NCBI GenBank assembly: GCA_036401335.1
Contig: DASWVC010000018.1
Location: 1 to 15,361 of the forward strand
Source: DASWVC01 sp036401335
GTDB lineage: Bacteria > Verrucomicrobiota > Verrucomicrobiia > Chthoniobacterales > JAFAMB01
Length of the DNA: 15,361 nt
Direction: 5' to 3'
Below are positions 1 to 5,834 of the stretch, piece by piece. The translations under genes and the position numbers were made by a program. How positions within the stretch are numbered: the stretch's first letter is position 1; each line of letters opens with the position of its first letter. The notes beneath the pieces were generated by a model, which saw only the letters and a list, made by a program, of their open reading frames with translations, was not told the origin of the DNA and did not search any database.

Positions 1-281
1 TCGTCGTGGTCGATGAAGACTGCGACGTGCGCAACACCAGCGAGGTGCTCTTCCGGCTTTGCGCCAACACCGACCCGCAGCGCGACACCACGTTCATAAA
101 AAACCCGGCCGACAGCCTCGATCACGCCCCTTCCATTCCCAACCTTGGTTCCCACATGGGTTTTGATGCCACCCGCAAACTTCCCGGAGAAGGTTATCAC
201 CGGCCCTGGCCGGAACTCGTGCGCATGGATGACGCAGTGCAGGCGCGCATGGCCGCGTTCGCCCGGCAAGCCGGGTGGTAA
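1..281 (+). CDS. UbiD-family decarboxylase, C-terminal part (5' end outside window)
   Basis: This is the last ~93 codons of a gene that enters from the left edge; the first complete codon is at position 3 and the TAA ends at 281. The translated end contains VVDEDCDVRNTSEVLFRL, ANTDPQRDT, LDHAP and GFDATRKLPGEGYHRPWP, the conserved C-terminal stretch of UbiD-like decarboxylases. These are prenylated-FMN-dependent cytoplasmic enzymes that remove carboxyl groups from aromatic or unsaturated acids. The DATRK...EGF/YxRPWP ending matches, from memory, the subgroup annotated as menaquinone biosynthesis decarboxylase (futalosine pathway) better than classical UbiD of ubiquinone synthesis. The subgroup is therefore an inference; the family is well supported. 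The catalytic core and pFMN-binding region lie outside the window. The gene is followed within 30 bases by a block of hairpin repeats. Confidence 0.88.
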   Translation, partial: VVVDEDCDVRNTSEVLFRLCANTDPQRDTTFIKNPADSLDHAPSIPNLGSHMGFDATRKLPGEGYHRPWPELVRMDDAVQARMAAFARQAGW

Positions 282-309
282 AGAATGTATCGGCGTAACG
301 GCGTATGGG

Positions 310-400
310 GGTGTCGGGGCAATGGCACTAAGGTAAGGGCCGTTGGGGCCCGGTAGGGCGGCGAGTCCCTTCGCCGCCGGCGTCGCGCAACGGGGCTTCC
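310..400 (+). repeat. Dispersed repeat block, copy 1 (inverted partner at 3949-4039)
   Basis: Bases 310-378 match the reverse complement of 3971-4039 at 68 of 69 positions; the only difference is T at 329. Similarity continues more weakly to about 400 (shared GCAACGGGGCT). The block ends in a hairpin at 351-380 with stem arms GGCGGCG and CGCCGCC around an AGTCCC-containing loop. It lies just downstream of the UbiD-family stop codon. Confidence 0.9.
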
Positions 401-429
401 GGTAGGGTCGGCGGTCCCTCGCCGACCGG
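400..429 (+). repeat. GGTAGGG hairpin repeat
   Basis: A flank of CGGTAGGG leads into a perfect 8-base stem, GGTCGGCG paired with CGCCGACC, around a GTCCCT loop. It has the same architecture as the neighbouring hairpins at 351-380 and 456-484 but different stem bases. Confidence 0.85.
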
Positions 430-455
430 GGTATCGGGGTGCACCCGCCCGGTAT

Positions 456-484
456 GGTAGGGTCACGAGTCCCGTCGTGACCGC
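456..484 (+). repeat. GGTAGGG hairpin repeat
   Basis: A flank of TGGTAGGG leads into a perfect 7-base stem, GGTCACG paired with CGTGACC, around an AGTCCC-containing loop. It is the third hairpin in the cluster downstream of the UbiD-family gene. Confidence 0.85.
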
Positions 485-512
485 GGGGGTAGAACGCACG
501 GGAAATGTCGGC

Positions 513-863
513 CTAACGGCGTAAGAATGGCAAACCGCGACTGGCGGGCCTGCGCTCTGGCTCGTTGTTTCGTTCAGTCGCACAGGGCGAAGCGGCACCG
601 GTCAAACATTGGCCCACCAGGTCGCACGGGGAAACGTTCCAAGACGTAAGGAACTGCAGCGCTTTGATGGCCAACTCATTGGCCGGGTGGCTGAACCGTC
701 TTGCTATGATTGCGAGTTCTACGACGGCAGTAGGAGGTAACTCAAAAGAGTAACCCCGTTCAACAAGCGCGTCCTTAAGCCGATGGGCAAAACCTTCGCC
801 TTGGGCAAGGTCCAGAACAAAATTAACGTCGACCGCAAACGGTCTGGTCCCCGCTGCCGCTAT
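513..863 (-). pseudogene. PIN-domain toxin remnant (VapC-like), no start codon and C-terminal half lost
   Basis: On the minus strand the frame from 866 down to a TAG at 513-515 is open. From about 839 to 609 it reads as the first half of a PIN-domain ribonuclease: FAVDVNFVLDLAQGEGFAH, then PPTAVVELAIIARRFSHPAN, then LQFLTSWNVSPCDLVGQ. The first catalytic Asp (in VDVN) and the Glu of the VVEL segment are visible. The frame has no ATG, GTG or TTG before the domain; the nearest non-standard candidate is ATA at 861-863. After VGQ, near 609, the sequence no longer looks like PIN, and the acidic residues expected in the second half are absent. About 77 family-like residues remain of a domain that is usually ~130. 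The frame overlaps the end of the antitoxin-like ORF upstream (823-1008), the usual toxin-antitoxin arrangement. The PIN identification rests on reading motifs, and the decay call on the missing start and C terminus. Confidence 0.6.
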
Positions 864-1008
864 AGATCAACTGCATGCCGGCGCGAAAAAGCTCTGCGCT
901 TTCCTCGTTGCTGAGTCGGTTAGCGTCTTCACGCGCCTTCCGGGCGAGAATGCTTCCGTCGGTTACCTCGGGGTACTCGGGCACGCTAAGACTATCAGGT
1001 TCGGTCAT
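823..1008 (-). CDS. Small antitoxin-like protein beside PIN remnant
   Basis: This 61-residue ORF starts at ATG (1006-1008) and ends at TAA (823-825). It is charged and probably helical: after a short acidic N terminus it reads ILARKAREDANRLSNEES, then AELFRAGMQLIYSGSGDQ. The pattern of a helical RKAREDANxLS segment followed by FRxGMQLIYxG resembles short conserved hypothetical proteins that I recall next to PIN-domain genes, so I infer it is the antitoxin partner of the decayed PIN frame it overlaps. No strong ribosome binding site is visible upstream; AATTATCCAGCACACC precedes the ATG. No DNA-binding fold (AbrB, RHH or Phd) can be recognised with confidence. If the toxin is really dead, this gene is an orphan. 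Confidence 0.5.
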   Translation of the reverse strand: MTEPDSLSVPEYPEVTDGSILARKAREDANRLSNEESAELFRAGMQLIYSGSGDQTVCGRR

Positions 1009-1120
1009 GGTGTGCTGGATAATTCCCGTTGATACACGTTATCACTCGTTATTTGTCTCTTACGGCGTAAATGCACCTCAATCAAACCTAAAAACCGGCA
1101 GGCCACGCACGGAAAGGTTC

Positions 1121-1199
1121 GGGGCGCTTGAGGAGATCGCTTAGGAACACGCGACCCTACCGGCCGCCCGCTGCCGGTCGCGAAGGGATTCGCCGCCCC
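1121..1199 (-). repeat. Hairpin repeat cluster, related to 3881-3923
   Basis: Bases 1121-1163 match 3881-3923 in the same orientation with three differences in 43 (positions 1125, 1136 and 1141). Read on the minus strand, this copy starts CCGGTAGGGTCGCG. A second, degenerate unit follows at about 1176-1199, with GAAGGGATTCGCCGCCCC where the intact copy near 3971 continues into CTACCGG. Confidence 0.75.
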
Positions 1200-1789
1200 A
1201 CCCAGACCAGCGCTTCCCGTGCCCTTTTCCTCCCATTGGCCAGGTGGCCTCGGCCGCCGGACGCGGTGCGGGCAGGTGACCGTGAGCAGCAGGGCAGCAA
1301 GGAGGCGAAGGCTGCGGGCTTTGCCTGACGGGTTCGGGCGCAAATGCTTTGGGAATGGGTCTTTTCAGATCCCGGGGGTGCGGTGCTTGGTTCGAAGTCG
1401 AGCCCACGGGGTTTGAGTCGCCGAGGCCCAACGCGTAAAGGCAGCTCCAGTTCGAGATCCCATCCAGCCCAATCCGGGTGATTCCCATTCTCCGTCCATC
1501 GTTTGTGGCGACGTTTGAGACGGGTTGCAGATCGGTGATCACCAAGCAATAACCCGAACGGTCTTGCACCGTGATCATCCTGCATCGGGATGGTCGTCCA
1601 AAGCGGTTTGGCGAACGCATTGCGAAAAGCAGGATCGAGTACGTCTCGTCGAGCGCGATCTCAATGTCTCCAGAGCGGCTCGTCAGAGCAAAACTTTCAC
1701 CACCAGCTTGAAAAAGCGAGATTGTTGAAAAAGCGAGATTGCGACGGGTACGAGAACGCGTCTGATTGTCTCTGATTTGTACGAACGTT
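1200..1789. other. About 590 bases without a recognisable gene
   Basis: No reading frame here shows a family I recognise. A minus-strand frame stays open across most of the stretch (about 1770 to 1340, including SGDIEIALDETYSILLFAM and DLQPVSNVATNDGRRMGI) and runs on into repeat sequence. It has no convincing start of its own and overlaps the 3' end of the isomerase gene in another frame. It may be a remnant of a lost gene or chance; I cannot tell. The sequence around 1389-1420 has a GGTTCGAAGTC stretch like a tRNA T-loop, but no cloverleaf can be folded around it. Confidence 0.4.
1708..1741. repeat. Perfect 17-base tandem duplication
   Basis: TTGAAAAAGCGAGATTG occurs twice back to back (1708-1724 and 1725-1741) with no mismatch. 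It lies ~50 bases downstream of the isomerase stop codon and looks like a recent slippage duplication. Confidence 0.9.
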
Positions 1790-2377
1790 TCAGCTTGAAA
1801 CGGGAGAGCGGTCTTCGACCTTCGGCACGCCGTTGCGTTCCACCACGACTTGGCGCATTCCCCGCCGGCCAAGGCCTTCGTAATCGTGGCCGGCCTCCAC
1901 CGAGCAAGTCCAAAGAAAAACCAACGGCACATCGGACGTGTTCACGGAGCGGTGCGCCCAGAATGGAGGGACATAGGTGACTTTGCCGGGCGCAAGCTCC
2001 GCGACGCCCGTCGTTCCGTCCTCCTGTTCGAACAAGACAAGGCCATTCCCTGAAAGGGCTTGGTAAGTTTCCGCGTGGTTGCGTTTCCGGTGATAATGGC
2101 CGCGGGTCAGGTGGTACTCAGAGCCTACCTTGCCCGGGTAAATGATGGTCGTGCCGAAAAACACGTCGCCCTCAGCCTGGTTCTGGTTGAAAGCGTAGTT
2201 CTCGTAACAAATTGGGTCGTGTTCTTCTTGAATGCGCCGTTCCAAGGCGTCGGGATCGAGAAAAAGTCCTCGCAGGTCAGAAAGACGCTTCTCGTAATGG
2301 GCCGTAGCCTGGGGGATAACACCGGTGTCGGCGGCAAACGCGATGCTGGAAGGTAAAGGGGAGGTCGAATCTTTCAT
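1790..2377 (-). CDS. Cupin-type glucose-6-phosphate isomerase (archaeal-type PGI)
   Basis: The 195-residue product interconverts glucose 6-phosphate and fructose 6-phosphate in the cytoplasm (glycolysis/gluconeogenesis). It belongs to the metal-dependent cupin family first known from Archaea, unrelated to the large ordinary Pgi. The cupin metal motif is present as RGHYHRKRNHAETYQALSGNG: His94, His96 and Glu103 are ligands, and His142 in PPFWAHRSVN is the fourth. The segments GTTIIYPGKVGSEYHLTRGH and YQALSGNGLVL are typical of the family, and the length fits. I chose the ATG at 2375-2377 because upstream codons in this frame translate hairpin repeats. No strong ribosome binding site is seen (ACCAACGATACAA precedes the ATG). 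The gene stands alone, ~330 bases downstream of the RNA methyltransferase on the same strand. Confidence 0.88.
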   Translation of the reverse strand: MKDSTSPLPSSIAFAADTGVIPQATAHYEKRLSDLRGLFLDPDALERRIQEEHDPICYENYAFNQNQAEGDVFFGTTIIYPGKVGSEYHLTRGHYHRKRNHAETYQALSGNGLVLFEQEDGTTGVAELAPGKVTYVPPFWAHRSVNTSDVPLVFLWTCSVEAGHDYEGLGRRGMRQVVVERNGVPKVEDRSPVSS

Positions 2378-2451
2378 TTGTATCGTTGGTAAAAGGTTTA
2401 TTCCAATATAGGCCCAGGTGGGTGTCGGGGCCGCTTGTCCCCACGCGACTT

Positions 2452-2480
2452 CCGGTAGGGCCGGCAGTCCCATGCCGGCC
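2452..2480 (+). repeat. GGTAGGG hairpin repeat
   Basis: A flank of CCGGTAGGG leads into a perfect 8-base stem, GGCCGGCA paired with TGCCGGCC, around a GTCCCA loop. It lies upstream of the isomerase gene. Confidence 0.85.
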
Positions 2481-2506
2481 GCGGGGTGAGGCGGGCCGCC
2501 CTCTCG

Positions 2507-2533
2507 GGGCACTTGAGGACAAGCACCCCTACC
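2507..2533 (-). repeat. GGTAGGG hairpin repeat, minus orientation, with wobble pairs
   Basis: Read on the minus strand, CCGGTAGGGG leads into GGGTGCTTG, a TCCT loop and CAAGTGCCC. The arms pair fully only if two G-U wobble pairs are allowed, which holds for a minus-strand RNA but not for a plus-strand RNA. Confidence 0.6.
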
Positions 2534-2537
2534 GGGG

Positions 2538-2609
2538 CTGCGTGACCTCGCCTGTTCTTCCAGGCCGGCACGTTCTCCCCCGCCGGAGGTCACGCAGTGA
2601 CCCTACCAG
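2538..2609. repeat. 12-base inverted repeat containing another hairpin unit
   Basis: CTGCGTGACCTC (2538-2549) and GAGGTCACGCAG (2586-2597) are perfect inverted copies separated by 36 bases. The right arm overlaps a smaller hairpin, GGTCAC paired with GTGACC (2588-2602), which is followed by CTACC, the minus-strand form of the common GGTAG flank. Confidence 0.75.
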
Positions 2610-2650
2610 CCCACGGCTTCCCGCGCGCCTTTTATCAGCCCGAAACTGGT

Positions 2651-2682
2651 AAAAACAAATGCTTTCGCTCTTGAATCGAAAG
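2651..2682 (-). terminator. Possible intrinsic terminator of the RNA methyltransferase gene
   Basis: On the minus strand, ~20 bases after the methyltransferase stop codon, CTTTCG (2677-2682) and CGAAAG (2662-2667) form a perfect 6-base stem with a 9-base loop. GCATTTGTTTTT follows. The T run is offset by six bases and the stem is only half GC, so the call is tentative. Confidence 0.4.
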
Positions 2683-2704
2683 ACACGGTCAGGCTGGCTT
2701 TAGG

Positions 2705-3790
2705 CTAAGAGCCTGCATCGGCAACGAACTGGAGCGTCGCCACCATTTCAATCTCGGCCGTCTGCGCAAACATGTCGAAAGGCTGCACCGACGTGACTTG
2801 GTAACGGGTGCAGAGGCGTCCGAGGTCCCGCGCCAGCGTTGCGGGGTTGCAAGACACGTAAACGACGCAGGGAGGGGGAGAAGCCAACGTCGCCGCCACA
2901 ACCGCCTCAGCAAGCCCTTCGGCCGGGGGGTCAAACAAAAGGGTCCCCGGACGCAGTCCTTGCAACGCCGGGCCGAGCAGCACAGCGACGTCGCCCAGTT
3001 CATAGGTTTCGTTCGGATAAGCGGCGCGCCGGGCCGCTTCCACAGCCGGTCCACTCCATTCCAGCCCCAAGACGCGTTCAAGGCCGGACGCGTATCGGTG
3101 AGCGAAGAAACCGGCCCCGCAATAAGCGTCGATGAGGGTGCCGCCCTGCAACACCGTGGCCACGTATTCGCGGAGAAGGCCAGCCACCTCGTCATTCACC
3201 TGCTGAAAGGAGACGGCTGCGGAAGGCTCGCGCAGAGTCTGGTGTGCACCGGCCGGAAGGCCCTGCCGGCGCAGTTGGGCCAACTTCGCGTTTACCGCCG
3301 CACTGGCAAGGGGGCATTGTTCGATATCCAACACGGAACGGCTGCGCGCCCGGAAGTAGCCGATGCGGGCACCGTCGCTGTGCACCGTGATCCGGTTGCG
3401 GTAGCCGAAAGGGTGGGGGCTGGCGATGACCGGAGACACCCGGACCTGCTGCAAGTGGGCAATCCTTCGCAAGGTTTGTTCTACCTGCGCCCGCTTCGTT
3501 TCAAGCTGCAACCCGTATTCCATGTGCTGGTAGGCACACCCGCCGCAAGGCCCGAAATAGGGACAGGCCGGTTCCGTCCGGCGCGGGGACGGTTGCACGA
3601 GGTGCCGGGGAACTGCCCGCTCAAACCGGCTTCTTCGCTCGATGACTTCCACGTCGACCCGTTCACCGGGGATGGTGAAGGGAACAAAAATCACCTTGCT
3701 TTCGTGGCGGGCCACCCCATCACCGCCGAACGCGACGTCGTCAATCCTGAGGTTCGGCAAATGGTCTGACTTCGCACGGGAAGGTTTCAT
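2705..3790 (-). CDS. TRAM-domain RNA uracil-5 methyltransferase (RlmD/RumA/TrmA family)
   Basis: The 361-residue cytoplasmic enzyme transfers a methyl group from S-adenosylmethionine to C5 of a uridine in 23S rRNA or tRNA. Residues 8-60 form a TRAM RNA-binding domain (DVAFGGDGVARHESKVIFVP). A 4Fe-4S site follows: Cys76, Cys82 and Cys85 in CPYFGPCGGC, with Cys159 in EQCPL. The methyltransferase fold carries the SAM motif DAYCGAGFFA (220s), the LFDPPAEGL motif (~285), the catalytic nucleophile Cys314 in YVSCNPATLARD, and the final PFDMFAQTAEIEMVA with Glu347. All key residues are present. The start ATG at 3788-3790 precedes MKPSRAKSDH; no better upstream start exists. Which RNA is the target (U1939, U747 or tRNA U54) cannot be decided from sequence alone, so no gene symbol is given. 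Confidence 0.93.
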   Translation of the reverse strand: MKPSRAKSDHLPNLRIDDVAFGGDGVARHESKVIFVPFTIPGERVDVEVIERRSRFERAVPRHLVQPSPRRTEPACPYFGPCGGCAYQHMEYGLQLETKRAQVEQTLRRIAHLQQVRVSPVIASPHPFGYRNRITVHSDGARIGYFRARSRSVLDIEQCPLASAAVNAKLAQLRRQGLPAGAHQTLREPSAAVSFQQVNDEVAGLLREYVATVLQGGTLIDAYCGAGFFAHRYASGLERVLGLEWSGPAVEAARRAAYPNETYELGDVAVLLGPALQGLRPGTLLFDPPAEGLAEAVVAATLASPPPCVVYVSCNPATLARDLGRLCTRYQVTSVQPFDMFAQTAEIEMVATLQFVADAGS

Positions 3791-3880
3791 GGAACGCTAA
3801 AGATTTTATCCTGAGCGGGTTTATGCCGTTTGCCAAATTTCTTTCCGAAAAGCTTTTCTGCAAGAGGGCCGGACGGAATC

Positions 3881-3923
3881 GGGGTGCTTGAGGAGGTCGC
3901 GTAGGAACACGCGACCCTACCGG
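3881..3923 (-). repeat. Hairpin repeat, near-copy of 1121-1163
   Basis: It matches 1121-1163 at 40 of 43 positions. Bases 3896-3923 form a perfect 7-base stem, GGTCGCG paired with CGCGACC, followed by CTACCGG, the minus-strand form of the CCGGTAG flank. A weaker unit follows at ~3926-3953 (GCGACCTTAAGGG). It lies between the methyltransferase start and the membrane protein's 3' end. Confidence 0.8.
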
Positions 3924-3948
3924 AAGGCGCGCAGGGACACGCGACCTT

Positions 3949-4039
3949 AAGGGAGCCCCGTTGCTCCCTCGGCGGCGAAGGGACTCGCCGCCCTACCGGG
4001 CCCCAACGGCCCTTACCTTGGTGCCATTGCCCCGACACC
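3949..4039 (-). repeat. Dispersed repeat block, copy 2 (inverted partner of 310-400)
   Basis: Bases 3971-4039 are the reverse complement of 310-378 with one mismatch in 69. The block includes the GGCGGCG / CGCCGCC hairpin. The remaining ~85 bases up to the membrane protein's stop codon show no gene or clear terminator. Confidence 0.9.
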
Positions 4040-4123
4040 TTCTTCCCGGGCACCTCAGCCGCCGGCAGTGCCCAGCCCCCCATCCCCGTTCCAGGAAGGG
4101 CAAGCGACCACCCTGGCCGACTT

Positions 4124-4678
4124 TCAGGCACGGCGCGCTCGATAAAGTTGAGTAACCCAGAGGGTAACGGCGCAGCCGATACCTACGAACAGCGCCCTTG
4201 GGTCAATCAAATGGCTGCCCAGGGTCAATCTGCCCGGGACAAGAAAGATGCCCAGCAATGCCAGCACGCACATGACACCTCCGGTCCATAAGTAAAGCCG
4301 GGTATGAAAGGCCGCGATCAGGGCAAAAAAATGGATGCCCACAATGAGCGCCATCGCCGGCAGGATGTAATCGTCGAGTCCATTCTGCCGCAAAAGCGAA
4401 ATGCTCACCGGGATGCCCACGCCTTCAAACGCCACCGCACCCCAGTAAATGCCCTTGTCTCGGGAGGATGGTTCCCGTGACGGTCCACACGGCTTCCCTG
4501 TTCGAATCAGGATCCCGCCAATGATCACAGAGGTGATCAACGCGCAGACCGTCAGGGCGAGGTTCCAGATCGATCCCAAACTTGCCGTTCCCAAATACAC
4601 CCACAAGGTCGCAAAAAAACCGATGACGATCGCAAAAACAAACATAAAGGGAAGCGCCGGATTCTTACCCGCCTGCAC
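4124..4678 (-). CDS. Integral membrane protein of unknown function
   Basis: From a GTG (4676-4678) the product is 184 residues with about five hydrophobic segments: near residues 10-30 (LPFMFVFAIVIGFFATLWVY), 36-58, 80-95, 105-125 and 133-148, plus a C-terminal hydrophobic stretch before YRARRA. No catalytic motif or named family is recognised with confidence. It is the last gene of the minus-strand transporter run, 96 bases after the amidase stop codon, so it may be co-transcribed, but a functional link is only suggested by position. The frame stays open upstream of the GTG as far as an in-frame TAA at 4775-4777, giving RFAIERRHDLSRASLSFALE before the start. The true N terminus may therefore be longer and begin at a rare codon such as ATT, or the original start may have been lost. 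Only weak ribosome-binding signals precede the GTG. Confidence 0.65.
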   Translation of the reverse strand: MQAGKNPALPFMFVFAIVIGFFATLWVYLGTASLGSIWNLALTVCALITSVIIGGILIRTGKPCGPSREPSSRDKGIYWGAVAFEGVGIPVSISLLRQNGLDDYILPAMALIVGIHFFALIAAFHTRLYLWTGGVMCVLALLGIFLVPGRLTLGSHLIDPRALFVGIGCAVTLWVTQLYRARRA

Positions 4679-4774
4679 CTCAAGGGCAAATGAAAGGCTT
4701 GCCCTGCTTAAGTCATGGCGACGTTCAATGGCGAAACGTTTGCAATCGGCACTCGGGGCTATCCCAGGCGCGTC

Positions 4775-5767
4775 TTAGGCGCCCTTCAGGTGTTCCTTGC
4801 GGATTCCGGCGGCGATGGAGTACTTCGGATCAACGACGTTACCGAGCCGGACCATTCCGCACTGGCTTAACAGCATGTAAGCCTCGTACCGGTCAAAGCC
4901 GAATTCCTTCTCCATCCAGAGCACAAGCTCGCAGTACGCGATCCTGGTGGCATCTTCCAAAGGCCTGGCACTGCCTATCACCATGATGGCTCCCTCGCTT
5001 TCAAGCCGTGGCCATTCGATGTTCCATCCTTTGATCAGGTCGACGTGGATCGTCGTATAACTGGCGATTTCAACGCCTGTGCCCGACAATTCACCGTCTC
5101 CCTGGCAGGCGTGTGCGTCGCCGATAAATATGCGGCCGCCCGGGGCGCGCACGGGCAGGTAAAGGATGTTGCCGGGAGCGACATCTGGAACATCCATGTT
5201 TCCGCCGTGCCGATCCGGGGTCAGGGAATTGATCGCCTCGATTTCAGGAGAACAGCTCAACGTGCCGATGTGCGGCTTGTAAGGCAGCGTCAGATGTTCA
5301 TTCCAGTGAATGCCGTGCTCATCCACAGCCACCTTTCGCACGATCTCCGGGAGTGGAGGGTTCAGCGTGGCCGTAAGGTCGGTGTTCGTGAGGCCCCCAA
5401 AATGCGGAATCAGGCAGATCGTGCCCCGCGGTTGCTCGCCACGCGGGACAATCGATTCGATGTGAACGGCGAGGACGTCTCCTTTCTCGGCTCCATCCAC
5501 CAGGATCGGACCACACTGAGGATTAAGAAAAGGAAGCTTCAACAGTTTGGTCGGTGAATCGGAAGTCGTCTTGATCACCCCCCCGAAAGCGTCGACGGTT
5601 TCCACCTGGACACGATCACCGGGTTGGATGTGCAGGACCGGCTTGGAATACGGTCCCATCGTAAATTGGAATTCCCCTTGCCGTTGCTCGGTGAGTTCGT
5701 GGGTCTGACCGACTGCACCGTGGGCAACGCCACGGGTGTGCATGATTGACTGCTGGATCCAGCTCAT
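4775..5767 (-). CDS. fmdA: Acetamidase/formamidase
   Basis: The 330-residue cytoplasmic enzyme belongs to the acetamidase/formamidase (FmdA/AmdA) family, which hydrolyses short amides such as formamide to the acid and ammonia. Family features are the GDRVQVETVDAFGG segment near residue 50, HFGGLTNTD (~122), HGGNMDVPD (187-195) and the conserved IGDAHACQGDGELSGTGVE (~215-233). The length fits the short form of the family. I chose the ATG at 5765-5767 because AGGA lies about 9 bases upstream; a TTG 39 bases further up would add a poorly conserved leader. The gene follows the urtE-like ATPase gene by 67 bases on the same strand, so the transporter very likely supplies its substrate. The exact amide is not determined by the sequence. 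Confidence 0.87.
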   Translation of the reverse strand: MSWIQQSIMHTRGVAHGAVGQTHELTEQRQGEFQFTMGPYSKPVLHIQPGDRVQVETVDAFGGVIKTTSDSPTKLLKLPFLNPQCGPILVDGAEKGDVLAVHIESIVPRGEQPRGTICLIPHFGGLTNTDLTATLNPPLPEIVRKVAVDEHGIHWNEHLTLPYKPHIGTLSCSPEIEAINSLTPDRHGGNMDVPDVAPGNILYLPVRAPGGRIFIGDAHACQGDGELSGTGVEIASYTTIHVDLIKGWNIEWPRLESEGAIMVIGSARPLEDATRIAYCELVLWMEKEFGFDRYEAYMLLSQCGMVRLGNVVDPKYSIAAGIRKEHLKGA

Positions 5768-5834
5768 AATGGTGTTCCTAACCTTTGCGTGGTCACGTTT
5801 GATCAAGTCAGATGCCTCAGAGGCAATCCCGTAT

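Noticed and set aside
351..484. Regularly spaced similar units suggesting a CRISPR array
   Set aside because: The units are self-complementary with changing stems, spaced unevenly, and scattered between unrelated genes; there are no unique spacers of constant length and no cas genes.
1389..1430. T-loop-like GGTTCGAAGTC suggesting a tRNA
   Set aside because: No acceptor, D or anticodon arms can be folded around it on either strand.
1141..1932. Long minus-strand open frame (263 codons) across the gene-poor stretch
   Set aside because: Its start lies inside the isomerase gene in another frame and its end translates hairpin repeats; no family is recognisable. At most the middle part is a remnant.
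2378..2593. N-terminal extension of the cupin isomerase to 2593
   Set aside because: The extra 72 codons translate the hairpin repeats and are Gly/Pro/Arg-rich; the family's normal length fits the ATG at 2377.
2798..3769. 323-codon plus-strand open frame
   Set aside because: It is the antisense shadow of the RNA methyltransferase, whose motifs are complete on the other strand.
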